Assembly (NCBI GenBank): GCA_011037195.1
Contig: JAAEAF010001090.1
Coordinates: 123,598-187,597 of the forward strand
Reading direction: 5' to 3'
Length of the DNA stretch: 64,000 nucleotides
DNA from: Triatoma infestans
Taxonomy: Eukaryota; Arthropoda; Insecta; Hemiptera; Reduviidae
The notes below the pieces were generated by a model. The model saw nothing but the letters and a program-made list of their open reading frames with translations, was not told where the DNA came from and searched no databases. Position 1 is the stretch's first letter; each line of letters opens with the position of its first letter. Shown one piece after another: positions 54,955 through 64,000 of this stretch. Both the position numbers and the translations under genes were made by a program.

Positions 54955-56930
54955 ATTTTTATTTATTTATTTTTTATTTTTTATTTATTTATCATAATTA
55001 GTATTTATTATTATTTATTTATTCATTATATTTTTTTTTAAATAAAATTTATATGTATATCGATCTTTCAATTACGAAAGAAAAGTTAATATTATGCCCT
55101 GGGACCTATGTCCCTTAAGAGCAAAAAAGAAATTTACAATTCGTAAAATACAAAAATAATCAATCTCTAATCTAATTAAAATAAATAAATATAAAATAAA
55201 TTTCCTCTAGTTGTTAACATTAATATTACAGTAAACCTATTTACCGTAACTATATACAGATTTCAAGCTAAAATTAATACTAATAAATAAAAATAATAGA
55301 AATAATAATAATAATTAGTAAAAAACTTAATTTCCCCTGAACTTTACAAATAAATAATTATAAAAATAAAATTTATAACTAAAAAATGTTTTCTTGCTAG
55401 TCATGTCTGTAGGTAAGTCGTTCTATAGTTTACTAGCAGTAACGTTAAATGAATATTGATATGTAGCCGTCCTTAAGGTTGTATGTAAAGTCTAGAGTCA
55501 ACAGTCCTTGTAGTTCGTAAGTCCAGTGCAGCTTTTACTGAAAACATCTCCACGAGATATTGCAATTTGAGCATCAAATACATGAAATTGCCCAAACTGT
55601 ATTTCCAAATATAGTTTGCAACCGCCAATAAATATCCATAATATTCAGCTGTGGAACAAAAAGTTATTGTTAATTAGAAAAACATTAAATGAGCATTACA
55701 ACAATGAATTTATGGATGAAATTAAGAATTCAAATAATTATATGTCGGGTAGGAAATTATGTTATAATTTGGTACAAAATAATTATCTATATAATACTCT
55801 GCCTCTTTCTAGTAAAATAATAATATTTAAACTTAGAATCGATTAAATTATAAACCTTTTATTGATAATGAATCTGAAGAAGTTATTTTTGTCTATCCTG
55901 TTTATAATTTGCAAGAAAAAGAAGATCTTTATCATTTCCTCCTTGTTTGCCCTAAATATCATAATGCAATAATGAAAATATTTAAAAAAGCTAATATAAG
56001 TAAAGAAAATATGTTGGAATTTTTAAATAGGAAAAAATTGGTCAATGTTGGTAAAATATTGTAAAACAGCTTACGACCTTAGAAATAATTTATTAAATAT
56101 ATAATACTATTATTAATTATTTACTTTGTATTATAACAGAGGCATAAATTATTTTTAGTTTTTCATTTATTTATTTTATTATGCATTTAGTTCTAAGATA
56201 TATTTTGGTTTCTTTTAAGTTAAATTGGCCTAGGCCAGTGAGTCTGTCTTTATGCATTTACAAGTTAAGTTTTTGTAATCTTATAAAAATTATTAATAAA
56301 GATTTATCTATCTACATAAAATTGCCAGTAAAGTACCTTTTCCTCTAGTCAACATTAAGCCAGTTTAAACTGTGAAAATGTGTAGTTATGTGGTCGTCTT
56401 TCCTAACATTTAATATAAATCGGTTGCAGGAGTTAAGAATTCTTTGTAATTTTAAATTCAGTTCGGAGATTAGGTCACATTATAAACTATACAACAGTAA
56501 TCAAAATACGGAAATATTAATGTACTGATGAGCTGTTTACGGAGAGATATAGGTAGCATGTTTTTATGGAGTGTCAACTGGTTACAAGGATTAGTGAACA
56601 CTTTTGCAAATATTGCTAACCTGGCCCGTTCCATGACAAAGTGTTAGAAATTGTCAATCCCAAACATTTTGCAGTCACAACATATGGTATATTTACATTG
56701 TTCACAATAATTTTGTTGGGGATTGAGTCTAAATTAATTGCACCTATATATCTATTACTTCCAATAATCATTGCTTTGGTTTTAGAAATATTAAATGAAA
56801 TAAAATTAGACTTCGTCCAATTAAGGATAGAATTTACATCAGATTTTACTCTGGCAATACCACACTCCAATTCAGAGGGCAGACAGTGCAAATATATTTG
56901 TAAATCATCCGCATAAAGCATAGGGAGAGA
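54955..56930 (-). pseudogene. Non-LTR retrotransposon (Jockey/CR1-like) RT relic, interrupted by another LINE
   Basis: On the minus strand from 56,920: the catalytic LYADDLQIY box, a thumb with NISKTKAMIIGS and L-G-L-T-I-S-N-T-L-S-W, then, after stops, L-N-L-K-L-Q-R-I-L-N-S and D-D-H-I-T-T (about 56,440-56,360). Similarity jumps the 55,593-56,312 insertion and resumes at 55,580-55,400 with R-T-A-T-Y-Q-Y-S-F and N-D-L-P. The 3' UTR includes TTAAGGGACATAGGTCCCAG and a TAAA-rich tail at 54,955-55,040. The 5' end is truncated within RT next to Rep-TG sequence. Confidence 0.85.
55593..56312 (+). pseudogene. 5'-truncated LINE inserted in the antisense LINE
   Basis: Flanked by TACATGAAATTGCC (55,579-55,592) and TACATAAAATTGCC (56,313-56,326), a 14-bp TSD with one mismatch. 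It encodes the end of an RT ORF2: a frame to 55,846 with ASN/TYR-rich helical sequence, then in a shifted frame EKEDLYHFLLVCPKYHN (about 55,915-55,965), the C-terminal Cys/His-type motif of many non-LTR ORF2 proteins, then a stop at about 56,062. The 3' UTR ends in a short (ATCT)n tail. The antisense LINE reading frame joins up across it. Confidence 0.85.
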
Positions 56931-56984
56931 GATAGACAGACGACAGAGTGAATGGAAGAGATGGTCAGAGAGAGAGCGCACGTG

Positions 56985-57245
56985 CGTATATGTGTCTTTG
57001 GTCAGCATAACTCAAAAACGAAAAATCGCAGACTGTTCAAATTTGATTTTCGTTAAGTTCTACCAGGTGCAAGAAAATTCATTTGAGGGGGGTTGAGGTG
57101 GTCCTTTCCTCCATAAAATTTGTTTTATAAAATTCTGACTCTCCCATTGATGTAACATTAAGTCATTATGATTACTAAAAATCATAAGTTTCTAGAAAAT
57201 TGGCCATTAATAACTATGTAAAATTGCTGTTATAGAAAGTCATAT
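56985..57245 (+). repeat. Rep-TG repeat, partial copy
   Basis: GCATAACTCAAAAACGAAAA, ATCGCAGACTGTTC, AAAATTCATTTGAGGGG and the CTTTCCTCCAT block. The upstream half is missing where the minus-strand LINE begins, which suggests the LINE inserted in the TG slot. Confidence 0.65.
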
Positions 57246-57359
57246 GACTTGTCCCCCCGAATTTTTTGTAAAAAAAAAAAATTGGTTTCAGTATTACATA
57301 TATCGATTGATTCCAATGCAACTAGTTTTTGTCTAGAAATTCGATGTTTAAAAAAAAAT

Positions 57360-57515
57360 AAATTATCTCATTACTTTCTTCTTACTAAGAAGTAAAAAGT
57401 AGGAATTGTAATCGTGTCAACTTTTCGATATCGAGTTTTCACCGGAAATATTCGTTTTGAGGTCTCCTGAGTCCAACAAAGTGGTTTTTAGCAATTGGTC
57501 TGTTATATATGTGTA
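57360..57515 (+). repeat. Rep-TG repeat, 5' fragment
   Basis: TACTTTCTTCTTACTAAGAA hairpin, TAATCGTGTCAACTTTTCG, CACCGGAAATATTCG, GGTCTCCTGAGTCC. It stops just after TGTTATATATGTG. Confidence 0.75.
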
Positions 57516-57809
57516 TGGTTTTTTCTGCCTTAGTACTCCTAGTATCAGATAGTTTATTAATGCTTGCTCCATATAATACATATCACACGCATATCTAATA
57601 CATATAATTATAAATATATAATACATATTGAAGTTTACTATAATAATGGAGGTTAATAGTTAAAGTTATTATCAAATTAGTACAGGTTTCAATTCAGTTT
57701 TTGTCAATTTTTAAAAGAATTTTATAATTGATTAAACAGAATTTTCATTTTTATGTTTAAATATGGTAAATTATAATTTAATAATATATTAATAAGATGA
57801 ATTACAATG

Positions 57810-58560
57810 ATTTAATGGAGAAGTATATTGCAATTAGCCAATTAATGCACAGAAAACATCGCAGAATCTCCAAATCAATGTTTTGAAGAAATTTTTGAAA
57901 AAGTTTGACATTATCTTTCTGGATCAGCTTAGATTTATTTAACTTTGACCAGATATAACCTTGAGTAACATACCGCTTTAAAAGTCGCGCTCTCTGTTGG
58001 CCATGTAGATTACAATCAAAAATAATAAGGTTCCAAGTTTGAGGAGTTTGTCCGTCGCAGGCTGGATTATTAATTATGCTGAAACGGTAGATAGGCCCTA
58101 TTTTCGTTTGCCATGACCACTTAGAGCTTGTGTGGTGTAATAATTGAGAATTCCGTTTTCTTCCGTCACATTCAGTCACGGGATTGAATGAGAAAAAAAC
58201 TCCTTCGTGTGATATACCTTTTGTGCTCTAGCCCAACAGCGTTCCCAACTCTCAAGTTCTTCGATGTACAGAACTGGTTTTATAAAAGATCTTGGAACTT
58301 TATGTTTCAGATAAATAAAGTTCCATTGATGGTTGGTCTGCCCAGAGTATCTGCTGTTTTATTTCCCTCAGTTCCAATATGTGCACGCACCCAATTAATT
58401 CTGATGTTTATCTTGCTTGTTTTGTTTATAGATTTAATTAAATTCCATATACTCGTATTTTCTATTAAAGGTACGTGATTAATAGTACGTGGTTACGTAA
58501 TTATTAATACTGTCAATACTGATTTTACTATCCGTGTAAATGTTTACATTCTCCATCTTT
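57810..58560 (-). pseudogene. RNase H-bearing non-LTR retrotransposon fragment
   Basis: On the minus strand from 58,550: N-I-Y-T-D-S-K-I-S-I-D-S-I (RNase H catalytic Asp region), then after frame changes I-N-W-V-R-A-H-I-G-T-E-G-N-K-T-A-D (the HxG-x-EGN-x-AD motif of LINE RNase H), then a C-terminal region rich in W and basic residues, with N-P-A-C-D-G-Q and L-H-G-Q-Q-R-A-R-L. An RNase H at the ORF2 end points to the I, R1 or LOA groups. Several indels; no RT is retained. Confidence 0.78.
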
Positions 58561-58564
58561 CCCA

Positions 58565-58580
58565 ATATATGAGGGTCACA

Positions 58581-58611
<31 letters not shown>

Positions 58612-59720
58612 CGTGTAACAGCATATCTCAAAAACGAAAAATCGCAGAATGTTCTAACTAAATATTTCGATAAATGGCTACTAAGAGAGCTGAGAATAAG
58701 CTTTTCGTAAAAATCGTTCAACCGGAACTGTCACTTTAGTGAATGTCTTTTTTTTTCAGTTTTTTTATTTTATTTAAACTAGGTACATCAAGTACACCTT
58801 CAAAGAGCTACAGTTTTTATTTGTAACATTTCTCCGGGAAAATTCATTAAGGGCATTTTTGGAGGAGGATTGTGGTTTTCCTCTAAAGTGCTATTTCATT
58901 TTTTTACACAATTCTATCATCTAAATAATATTAATTAGAATTAAATATGTTGTTGAAATTCCAAGCTTGAAGAAAATCGGATGACCGGAAGTGCGTTTTT
59001 GCTAAAAATTATTTTTCAGTTTTGTGCTTTTTTCCCTAAAATGGTCCAACGATTTACTTTAATCTAGGAATGTCAACTATACTCGTACATAAAAAGAGCT
59101 ACAACTTTCATTTAAAATATTTCTCCGAAAAAATTCATTTAAGGGTTATTTTTGGTGGAAGGGTGGGGTTACGGCTTCCTCTAAAGTGCTATTTCAGCTT
59201 ATTAGACAATTCTGTCATTTAAATAATGTTAATAAGAATTAAATATGTTGTTGAAATTCCGAGTTTGAAAAAACTCGGATGACCGAAAGTGCTTTTACTT
59301 TACCACTTTAATAAATGATTTTTTATTTTTTCGCGATTTTCTTGAAAATGTCACAGACAATTTTCTTGAAACTTCTTGTATAATTTACACATACAAAGAT
59401 GTAAAACTTTTATTTAAAACATTTCTCTAGGAAAATTCATTTGAGGGCAGTTTTGGGGGAGGGGGTTATGTTTTTCTCTAAATGGTATCATAGTTGATTA
59501 CACAATTCTATCATCCAAACAAAATTAATTAGAAATAAATAGATGGCTGAAATTCCGAGTTTCAAGAAAATTAGTAAACCGGAAGTGCGCTTTGACTGAA
59601 ATTTTTCAGTTTTCGACGAATTTCATTAAATTAGGTGCACAAACTATAAAATTTGTCAATTTATAATTTTGAGAACTGGAGTAAGAGAAAGTTGTGTGAG
59701 TGTTTCACACCAGAATTTTT
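58565..59720 (+). repeat. Rep-TG repeat, long copy with four modules
   Basis: Starts at the TG run (58,582-58,612), then CATATCTCAAAAACGAAAAA. The CCGGAA landmark recurs near 58,722, 58,985, 59,283 (CCGAAAGT) and 59,579, i.e. spacings of about 263, 298 and 296. It ends with GAGTAAGAGAAAGTTGTGTG and GTTTCACACCAGAATTTTTT. It has one more module than the 11.3 kb copy. Confidence 0.87.
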
Positions 59721-60075
59721 TAAATTCTCTTAGTATTTAGAAGAGGAAGTATTGAAATCGTGTGAAATTTTGGATTTGAGTTTTCACCGAAAGCACATGT
59801 TTTAGGGTTCCCTGAGTCCAAAAAGTGGTTTTTAGAAAATGTGGTGTGTGTGTGTGTGTATATATATGTGAACAACATAGCTCAATTCGAAAAATCTCTG
59901 GAAATTTAAGCTTGATATTCCGTTTAGCTATCACCATGGAATCCGATAAGTAAGTTGTCTGTCAAAATTCCTCAACCGGAAGTATCTCTTTACTTACTAA
60001 TTTTTTTTTTTTTCACTTTTTTTGAGATTTTCTCAAAATTTCACTCCAACGATTTTCTTTAAACATTATATTTAC
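59720..60075 (+). repeat. Rep-TG repeat, adjacent head-to-tail copy
   Basis: Begins AAATTCTCTTAGTATTTAGA directly after the previous copy's end, then TTGAGTTTTCACCG, a TG run (59,845-59,860), AACAACATAGCTCAATTCG, and CCTCAACCGGAAGTATC. Confidence 0.82.
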
Positions 60076-60681
60076 TTACATAATATATTAAGAGCTCTAT
60101 TTTATTTTTTTTTAATATTTCATATCAAACGTAGGCGTGGTCTACATGATAATTCTAAATTTCTGATTGGCCTTATATACACCCACATTTCACACATTCT
60201 CTTCTACACTGTGAATGGCTAATTATTTATAAGCTACTTATTTTTAAGAAAAATCTAGTTTAGAATTTTTTTTTTACCAATTTTCCCTCCGTAAGTATTT
60301 TATAAATTATCAAATTATGCAATAAATTTTTTTTTTTCTTAAAAAATGCTAAATATCAAGCTATTCCCTACATAAAATTTACTATTTTATATAATTAATA
60401 TGAGCTATAAAGAATAAAAAATCAGCATTTTCATTCTGTTGAAAAAGAAAGCAAAAGATCCTGTAAGTCCGCCATTTCGTATTTGTCCAAATGGCCAAAC
60501 ATACTAACCATACTAATGGTATAAAATAAAATTGAAGTTAGACACATAAAAATTTCTCCAATCAATTCATAATATTTCGTAAAAAAAAACTTTTCTTAGA
60601 CCTGGAGATTTTAGTTATTCATTATATTGTCCTTAATTTTATGTAGGTGACGCAGTCTACAAACTATTAAAAAAAGTACTA
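60076..60681. other. Unassigned AT-rich DNA
   Basis: Nothing recognisable. Confidence 0.4.
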
Positions 60682-61290
60682 TGTAATGGAAGTAGCAATT
60701 GGGACAAATAAATTTGGAAAAATAGTTTAGTGAATTTTTGACAATATTTTAAGTGAAATAATTTTGGAAAATAAATAGTGAATTTACCTTCAAAATAGTG
60801 TATTTTTAGAGACAGGTACTATTAAATTAAGGTCAGTGCTATTGAAGAGACAAAAGGGACAAGAATCCGTTAGGGTAAAGACAATGCCACTTGGCCAACT
60901 GTTTTGTACTGCCCACTAGAGCACAGCATTCTTTATACAGTCTAAATTGTAATGTGATGGTTTGATGTGTTTGTAGTAGCACGAGCGGTGTTGTAAAATA
61001 AAGGGCTTGTAAGTATGTTTGAGGAAAATATAGAACTATAAGAATAATTAAGAACACACTGGTAGATTATATTAAATATAAGTTACTTTAAATATCACAA
61101 TAGCTTATAATAATTTCTTATAACGTAATACTGGTATAGCTCTGATGTTTCCACCTTGATTTCTAGCACAAGTCTGTCTTGCAAAGAATGTTTCTCTTTT
61201 GTCCGTTTAGTGCCTCCCCTTTGAGGAGAAGGGGTAGTACAATGCCATAATTGTTCTTAAATTTTTCCAGTAACTGTTTCCATATACCTG
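60682..61290 (+). mobile_element. Relative of the 765-bp inverted-repeat transposon
   Basis: Starts TGTAATGGAAGTAGCAATTG, a diverged form of the 49.5 kb terminal repeat, with AAAAATAGTTTAGTGAA, GGTACTATTAAATTAAGGTC and GAGACAAAAGGGACAAGA. It then passes into Rep-C sequence (60,955-61,290). Its far terminal repeat is not evident. Confidence 0.65.
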
Positions 61291-61404
61291 CGTGTACCAT
61301 TGTGAGTGTTTCACAGCAGAATGTATTTTTTTCATTGCTTTAACTGAGTAAAAGAAAATAATATATCAGTATCACAATAGATTTTTTTTACATGGAAATG
61401 TTTT

Positions 61405-61905
61405 TGGTGTGTTGTTATGTATTAGTAATAGTATGTTTGTTGTAGCACGAGCGGTTTTGTAAAGGGCTGTGTTTGTAAGTTTCTTAAGAGAATGAAGTAA
61501 TAAAAATAATTATGAAAACACTGGTAGATTAAATTAAATATATTATCTTTAAAGATATTTAAATATTTTACAATATCACAACTATTATGCTTAATAGATC
61601 AATTGTTAATTTAGAATAAATGTTAATCTCTATCAATGGCATGAGTTTAAGGGAGTGATTCCTGAAGCAAGTGTTCTGGCTTGAATGTCTGTTCAGACTT
61701 TTCCGAAGGAATCTCTTCTAATTGTTTGTTCAAATCTGCCCCTGTAAGAAGAAGGGGTAGACAATGCTATCAAGGTTCATGAACTCTCCCTGTAACTGTA
61801 CTTCTTCTACCTGGGTTACCCTTTGGCCAACAAGCTCGCATTTTTCCTATAATTTTTCTTCAGTTAGAATAGATATAATTTCTTGCATCTATCACACATG
61901 AAATG
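61405..61905 (+). repeat. Rep-C repeat, copy 2
   Basis: GTTGTAGCACGAGCGG, TTTGTAAAGGGCTGTG, then the CAAATCTGCCCCTGTAAGAA block and CTTGCATCTATCACACATG. It matches the 34.0 kb copy and the reversed centre of the 49.5 kb element. Confidence 0.78.
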
Positions 61906-63315
61906 CTAACTGAACGTGCATATATCATCTCAATTAATTTGAATCATTTTTCTAGAAAAATAGATTCTAGATGGATTCTATGGGAGGTGGATTCTATTGC
62001 ATTACACAAATATTTTTGGGATTTAAGGATAGCAGTCATGTGGCTTTAATGTAAGTCACAATATCTTCAAAATCTGGTATAAAACGCTCTCACACAACTT
62101 TCTTTTAGGAGTAAGAGAAAGTAAAAGCCAATATGTATAATGTACGACTGTCTCTTCTCTACAGCCTTTGTTTGTTCAAAGGAACTCCAGGTTCAGTAAC
62201 AATTCCACAATTAAAGACAAATTATCAATCAATATTGCCAGATTTATAACTTGTGTGTAAGCAATTTGAAGGTATTTACTATATACAGGAAATTCTAATA
62301 ATTTTGTATTTTTGTTTTCAGGTGAGTGTGGTACAACATTGATTCAAATTTGTAAGTAATTGTTGACATTTTATCACTCTGCTTTTATAATGAGTTATGC
62401 GGAAATTGCAAAAATAATGAGTTATGCGAAATTTATTTCTTGTAAAGTTAAAGAAAAATAATACTTATTATATTGTTTCTTAGTAAAATAAAGGTTGTAC
62501 TGACAGTTCTTAGGTCGCACAAACAAAAATACAACCTTCGGGAAAGGAAATCTCAGTTGGCGTATAAGTACCAAGCACCTGTTATAGACAGCAATGCTCT
62601 TTCGTCCGTATAGTTAATTGAAAGAAGACCTCCCCGTTCTATTCAACTGCACGCCACTAGTCGTTTATTTTGCCTTTAAGTTTGCTTTGTACTGAATCCA
62701 AGTCACAATCAGAACCAACTATCTTTAAGAGGGCGGTAGAAGAAATCTTGGTTAAGCGATGTTAGAAGGGAGAGAAACAACTTTAAAAAGAGGAGTGTGT
62801 ATATATAAATATGTGGCATTTGTGTGTGTCTGTGTGTGGATGTGTTGTAGACGATCGTAGCCGATGTGGAAATCATGATTTGTATAGTTAATAAGGAGGA
62901 ACTCGAAGTGTGGACCCCCTCCATTGTCAGGCTGACTTCTATTTACCTGTCCGACCGTCTGACTAACTATTAGCTGATTAGGCGTTCTTTCGCTTAAGTC
63001 TCAGCGTGGTGCCGTTTGCCTGCTCACTCCAGCCAACTACCTTCCTCATACTCCTTCTCTCTCTGCTATACTGCCCATTATGACCTGGCTGGTTTATTGC
63101 CTGATGTAATTATGTCTAACTTGCATAGTGTTTAAAACACTAACAGTATATTGGAGCTATTATTACAGCTGACCATTTTGATTACTGCCACACCTAATTA
63201 TTATGAGATTTTCAGTAATACTTTAGTAAGTTTCAATCAAATTTTAATCGGTCTTTATTGATGGTGTTAGCCATCAATATTGATTGTTTATCGATTAATA
63301 TGTATTAATTTTTAC
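61906..63315. other. Unassigned DNA
   Basis: A Rep-TG end (CTCACACAACTTTCTTTTAG and GAGTAAGAGAAAGTAAAA) lies at 62,087-62,127. 62,900-63,120 is less AT-rich and CT-rich but has no recognisable gene. Confidence 0.4.
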
Positions 63316-63446
63316 TTCAGAGACATTTTCCGTGATAGCCTGCTTCTTTTTGTGGTCATCGACAGGTTTGGGGCGTTCGCCCACCTTCAGTATGCGTTTG
63401 TCAAACAGTGTGATAACACAGACTTGCACAGAGCAAATTCAGTTGA
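63316..63446 (-). mobile_element. Penelope-like fold-back family 1, single-arm copy
   Basis: Reverse complement of the arm, from CAGAGACATTTTCCGTGATA to CACAGAGCAAATTCAGTT. The core is mutated (CTGAAGG, CAAACCTGTC). It directly abuts a Rep-TG copy. Confidence 0.75.
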
Positions 63447-63868
63447 ATTTTTACTTTCTCTCACGGTTGTAAGAGGAAGTATTGCAATTTTGTCAAATTT
63501 TCGAAATTTAATTTTCATTTATTATTTGCTATGATGTCCTCTGAATATGAAAAAATATTTTCAGAAATCTGACTTTGTAATTTGTGTGTGTGTGTGTGTG
63601 CGCGCGCGCGCGTGGTCAGCATAAATCAAAAACGAAAAGTTATAAAGAGCTGAAATTTTACATTTCATTTAGACATTACTAGGGGACGTGACAAAAGGTT
63701 TCGATCAAAATCGATTAACCGGAAAGTACCAGTTTATACAACAGATTTTTCATGATTTCTTCAATTTACTCGGAATCGTTTACAGTGATTTTCCACAAAC
63801 TTGGTACATCAACTAAACCTAAAAGGAGCTATGACTTTCATTTGTAACATTTTTGTGGTTAAATTTAT
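63447..63868 (+). repeat. Rep-TG repeat, copy
   Basis: TTTACTTTCTCTCACGGTTG and GTAAGAGGAAGTATTGCAAT, a (TG)n(CG)n run at 63,582-63,613, AAATCAAAAACGAAAAG and ACCGGAAAGTACC near 63,720. Confidence 0.82.
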
Positions 63869-63879
63869 TCTACCCCTGG

Positions 63880-64000
63880 TCCTAGGGGCTCACAGTATCT
63901 TGCAGAGTTGATGGTCTCCCCTTGAGGCATATATTCAATTAAAATTATGCCTTGACAGTCCCAAAACACGGTTGCCATGATTTTCTTGGCTGAAATTGTG
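63880..64000 (-). pseudogene. Mariner-like transposase fragment, cut by window end
   Basis: On the minus strand from the window edge the frame reads ISAKKIMATVFWDCQGIIL, then IEYMPQGETIN and a C-terminal part with A-R-Y-C, matching the conserved K-K-V-M...F-W-D...G-I-L block of mariner transposases. The rest of the gene lies beyond 64,000, so its integrity is unknown. Confidence 0.72.

Overview
This window is 64 kb of AT-rich eukaryotic DNA, almost certainly from an arthropod and most likely an insect. The basis is the repeat repertoire: a BEL/Pao LTR retrotransposon, Jockey-type and RNase H-bearing non-LTR retrotransposons, irritans-like mariner relics, tRNA-derived SINEs and many fold-back elements. 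No host protein-coding gene, rRNA gene or intact tRNA gene can be supported. The window reads as intergenic or intronic sequence built largely from transposable elements of different ages.

Layout. 104-7696: a complete BEL/Pao element with near-identical LTRs and a 5-bp target-site duplication (TSD); its gag-pol is interrupted by one stop and about four frameshifts. 8.1-15 kb: a Penelope-like fold-back with a 12-bp TSD, a SINE, a Ty3/gypsy protease scrap and the first long copy of an abundant modular repeat, called Rep-TG here. 15-25 kb: two pairs of dispersed direct repeats (about 870 and 500 bp), SINEs and a 5'-truncated LINE 3' end. 25.3-31.5 kb: mostly unassigned AT-rich DNA around an 882-bp fold-back. 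31.5-35 kb: LINE and SINE fragments. 35.6-40.2 kb: a full-length but broken Jockey element on the minus strand with a 12-bp TSD, carrying a 325-bp fold-back inside its reverse transcriptase. 41-48 kb: a Jockey relic, a mariner relic with its own fold-back insertion, another Jockey fragment inside a Rep-TG copy, and a composite fold-back with two tandem 350-bp units. 49-50.4 kb: a 30-bp minisatellite split by a 765-bp inverted-repeat transposon. 52-64 kb: nested LINEs, an RNase H LINE fragment, more Rep-TG copies and a mariner fragment running off the window end.

Most interesting signal. Two related families of small fold-back elements, about ten copies on both strands, carry a motif matching the hammerhead ribozyme core: CTGATGA or CTGAAGA, a GC stem with a 4-nt loop, GAAA, then CCGGTC, with flanking CATC and GATG able to form stem I. 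Four copies have recognisable TSDs of 9, 11, 12 and 13 bp. Variable TSD length argues for target-primed reverse transcription, as in Penelope-like elements, rather than cut-and-paste transposition. At 46,975-48,006 three core motifs recur at 350 and 349 nt, the arrangement expected of a retrozyme-like self-cleaving tandem. Ribozyme activity is an inference that needs testing.

Several insertions are datable by nesting: fold-backs in Jockey and mariner, Jockey in Rep-TG, LINE in LINE, and an inverted-repeat element in a minisatellite. The BEL and Jockey elements both carry many small indels despite young-looking LTRs and TSDs, so assembly indel error must be considered alongside decay.
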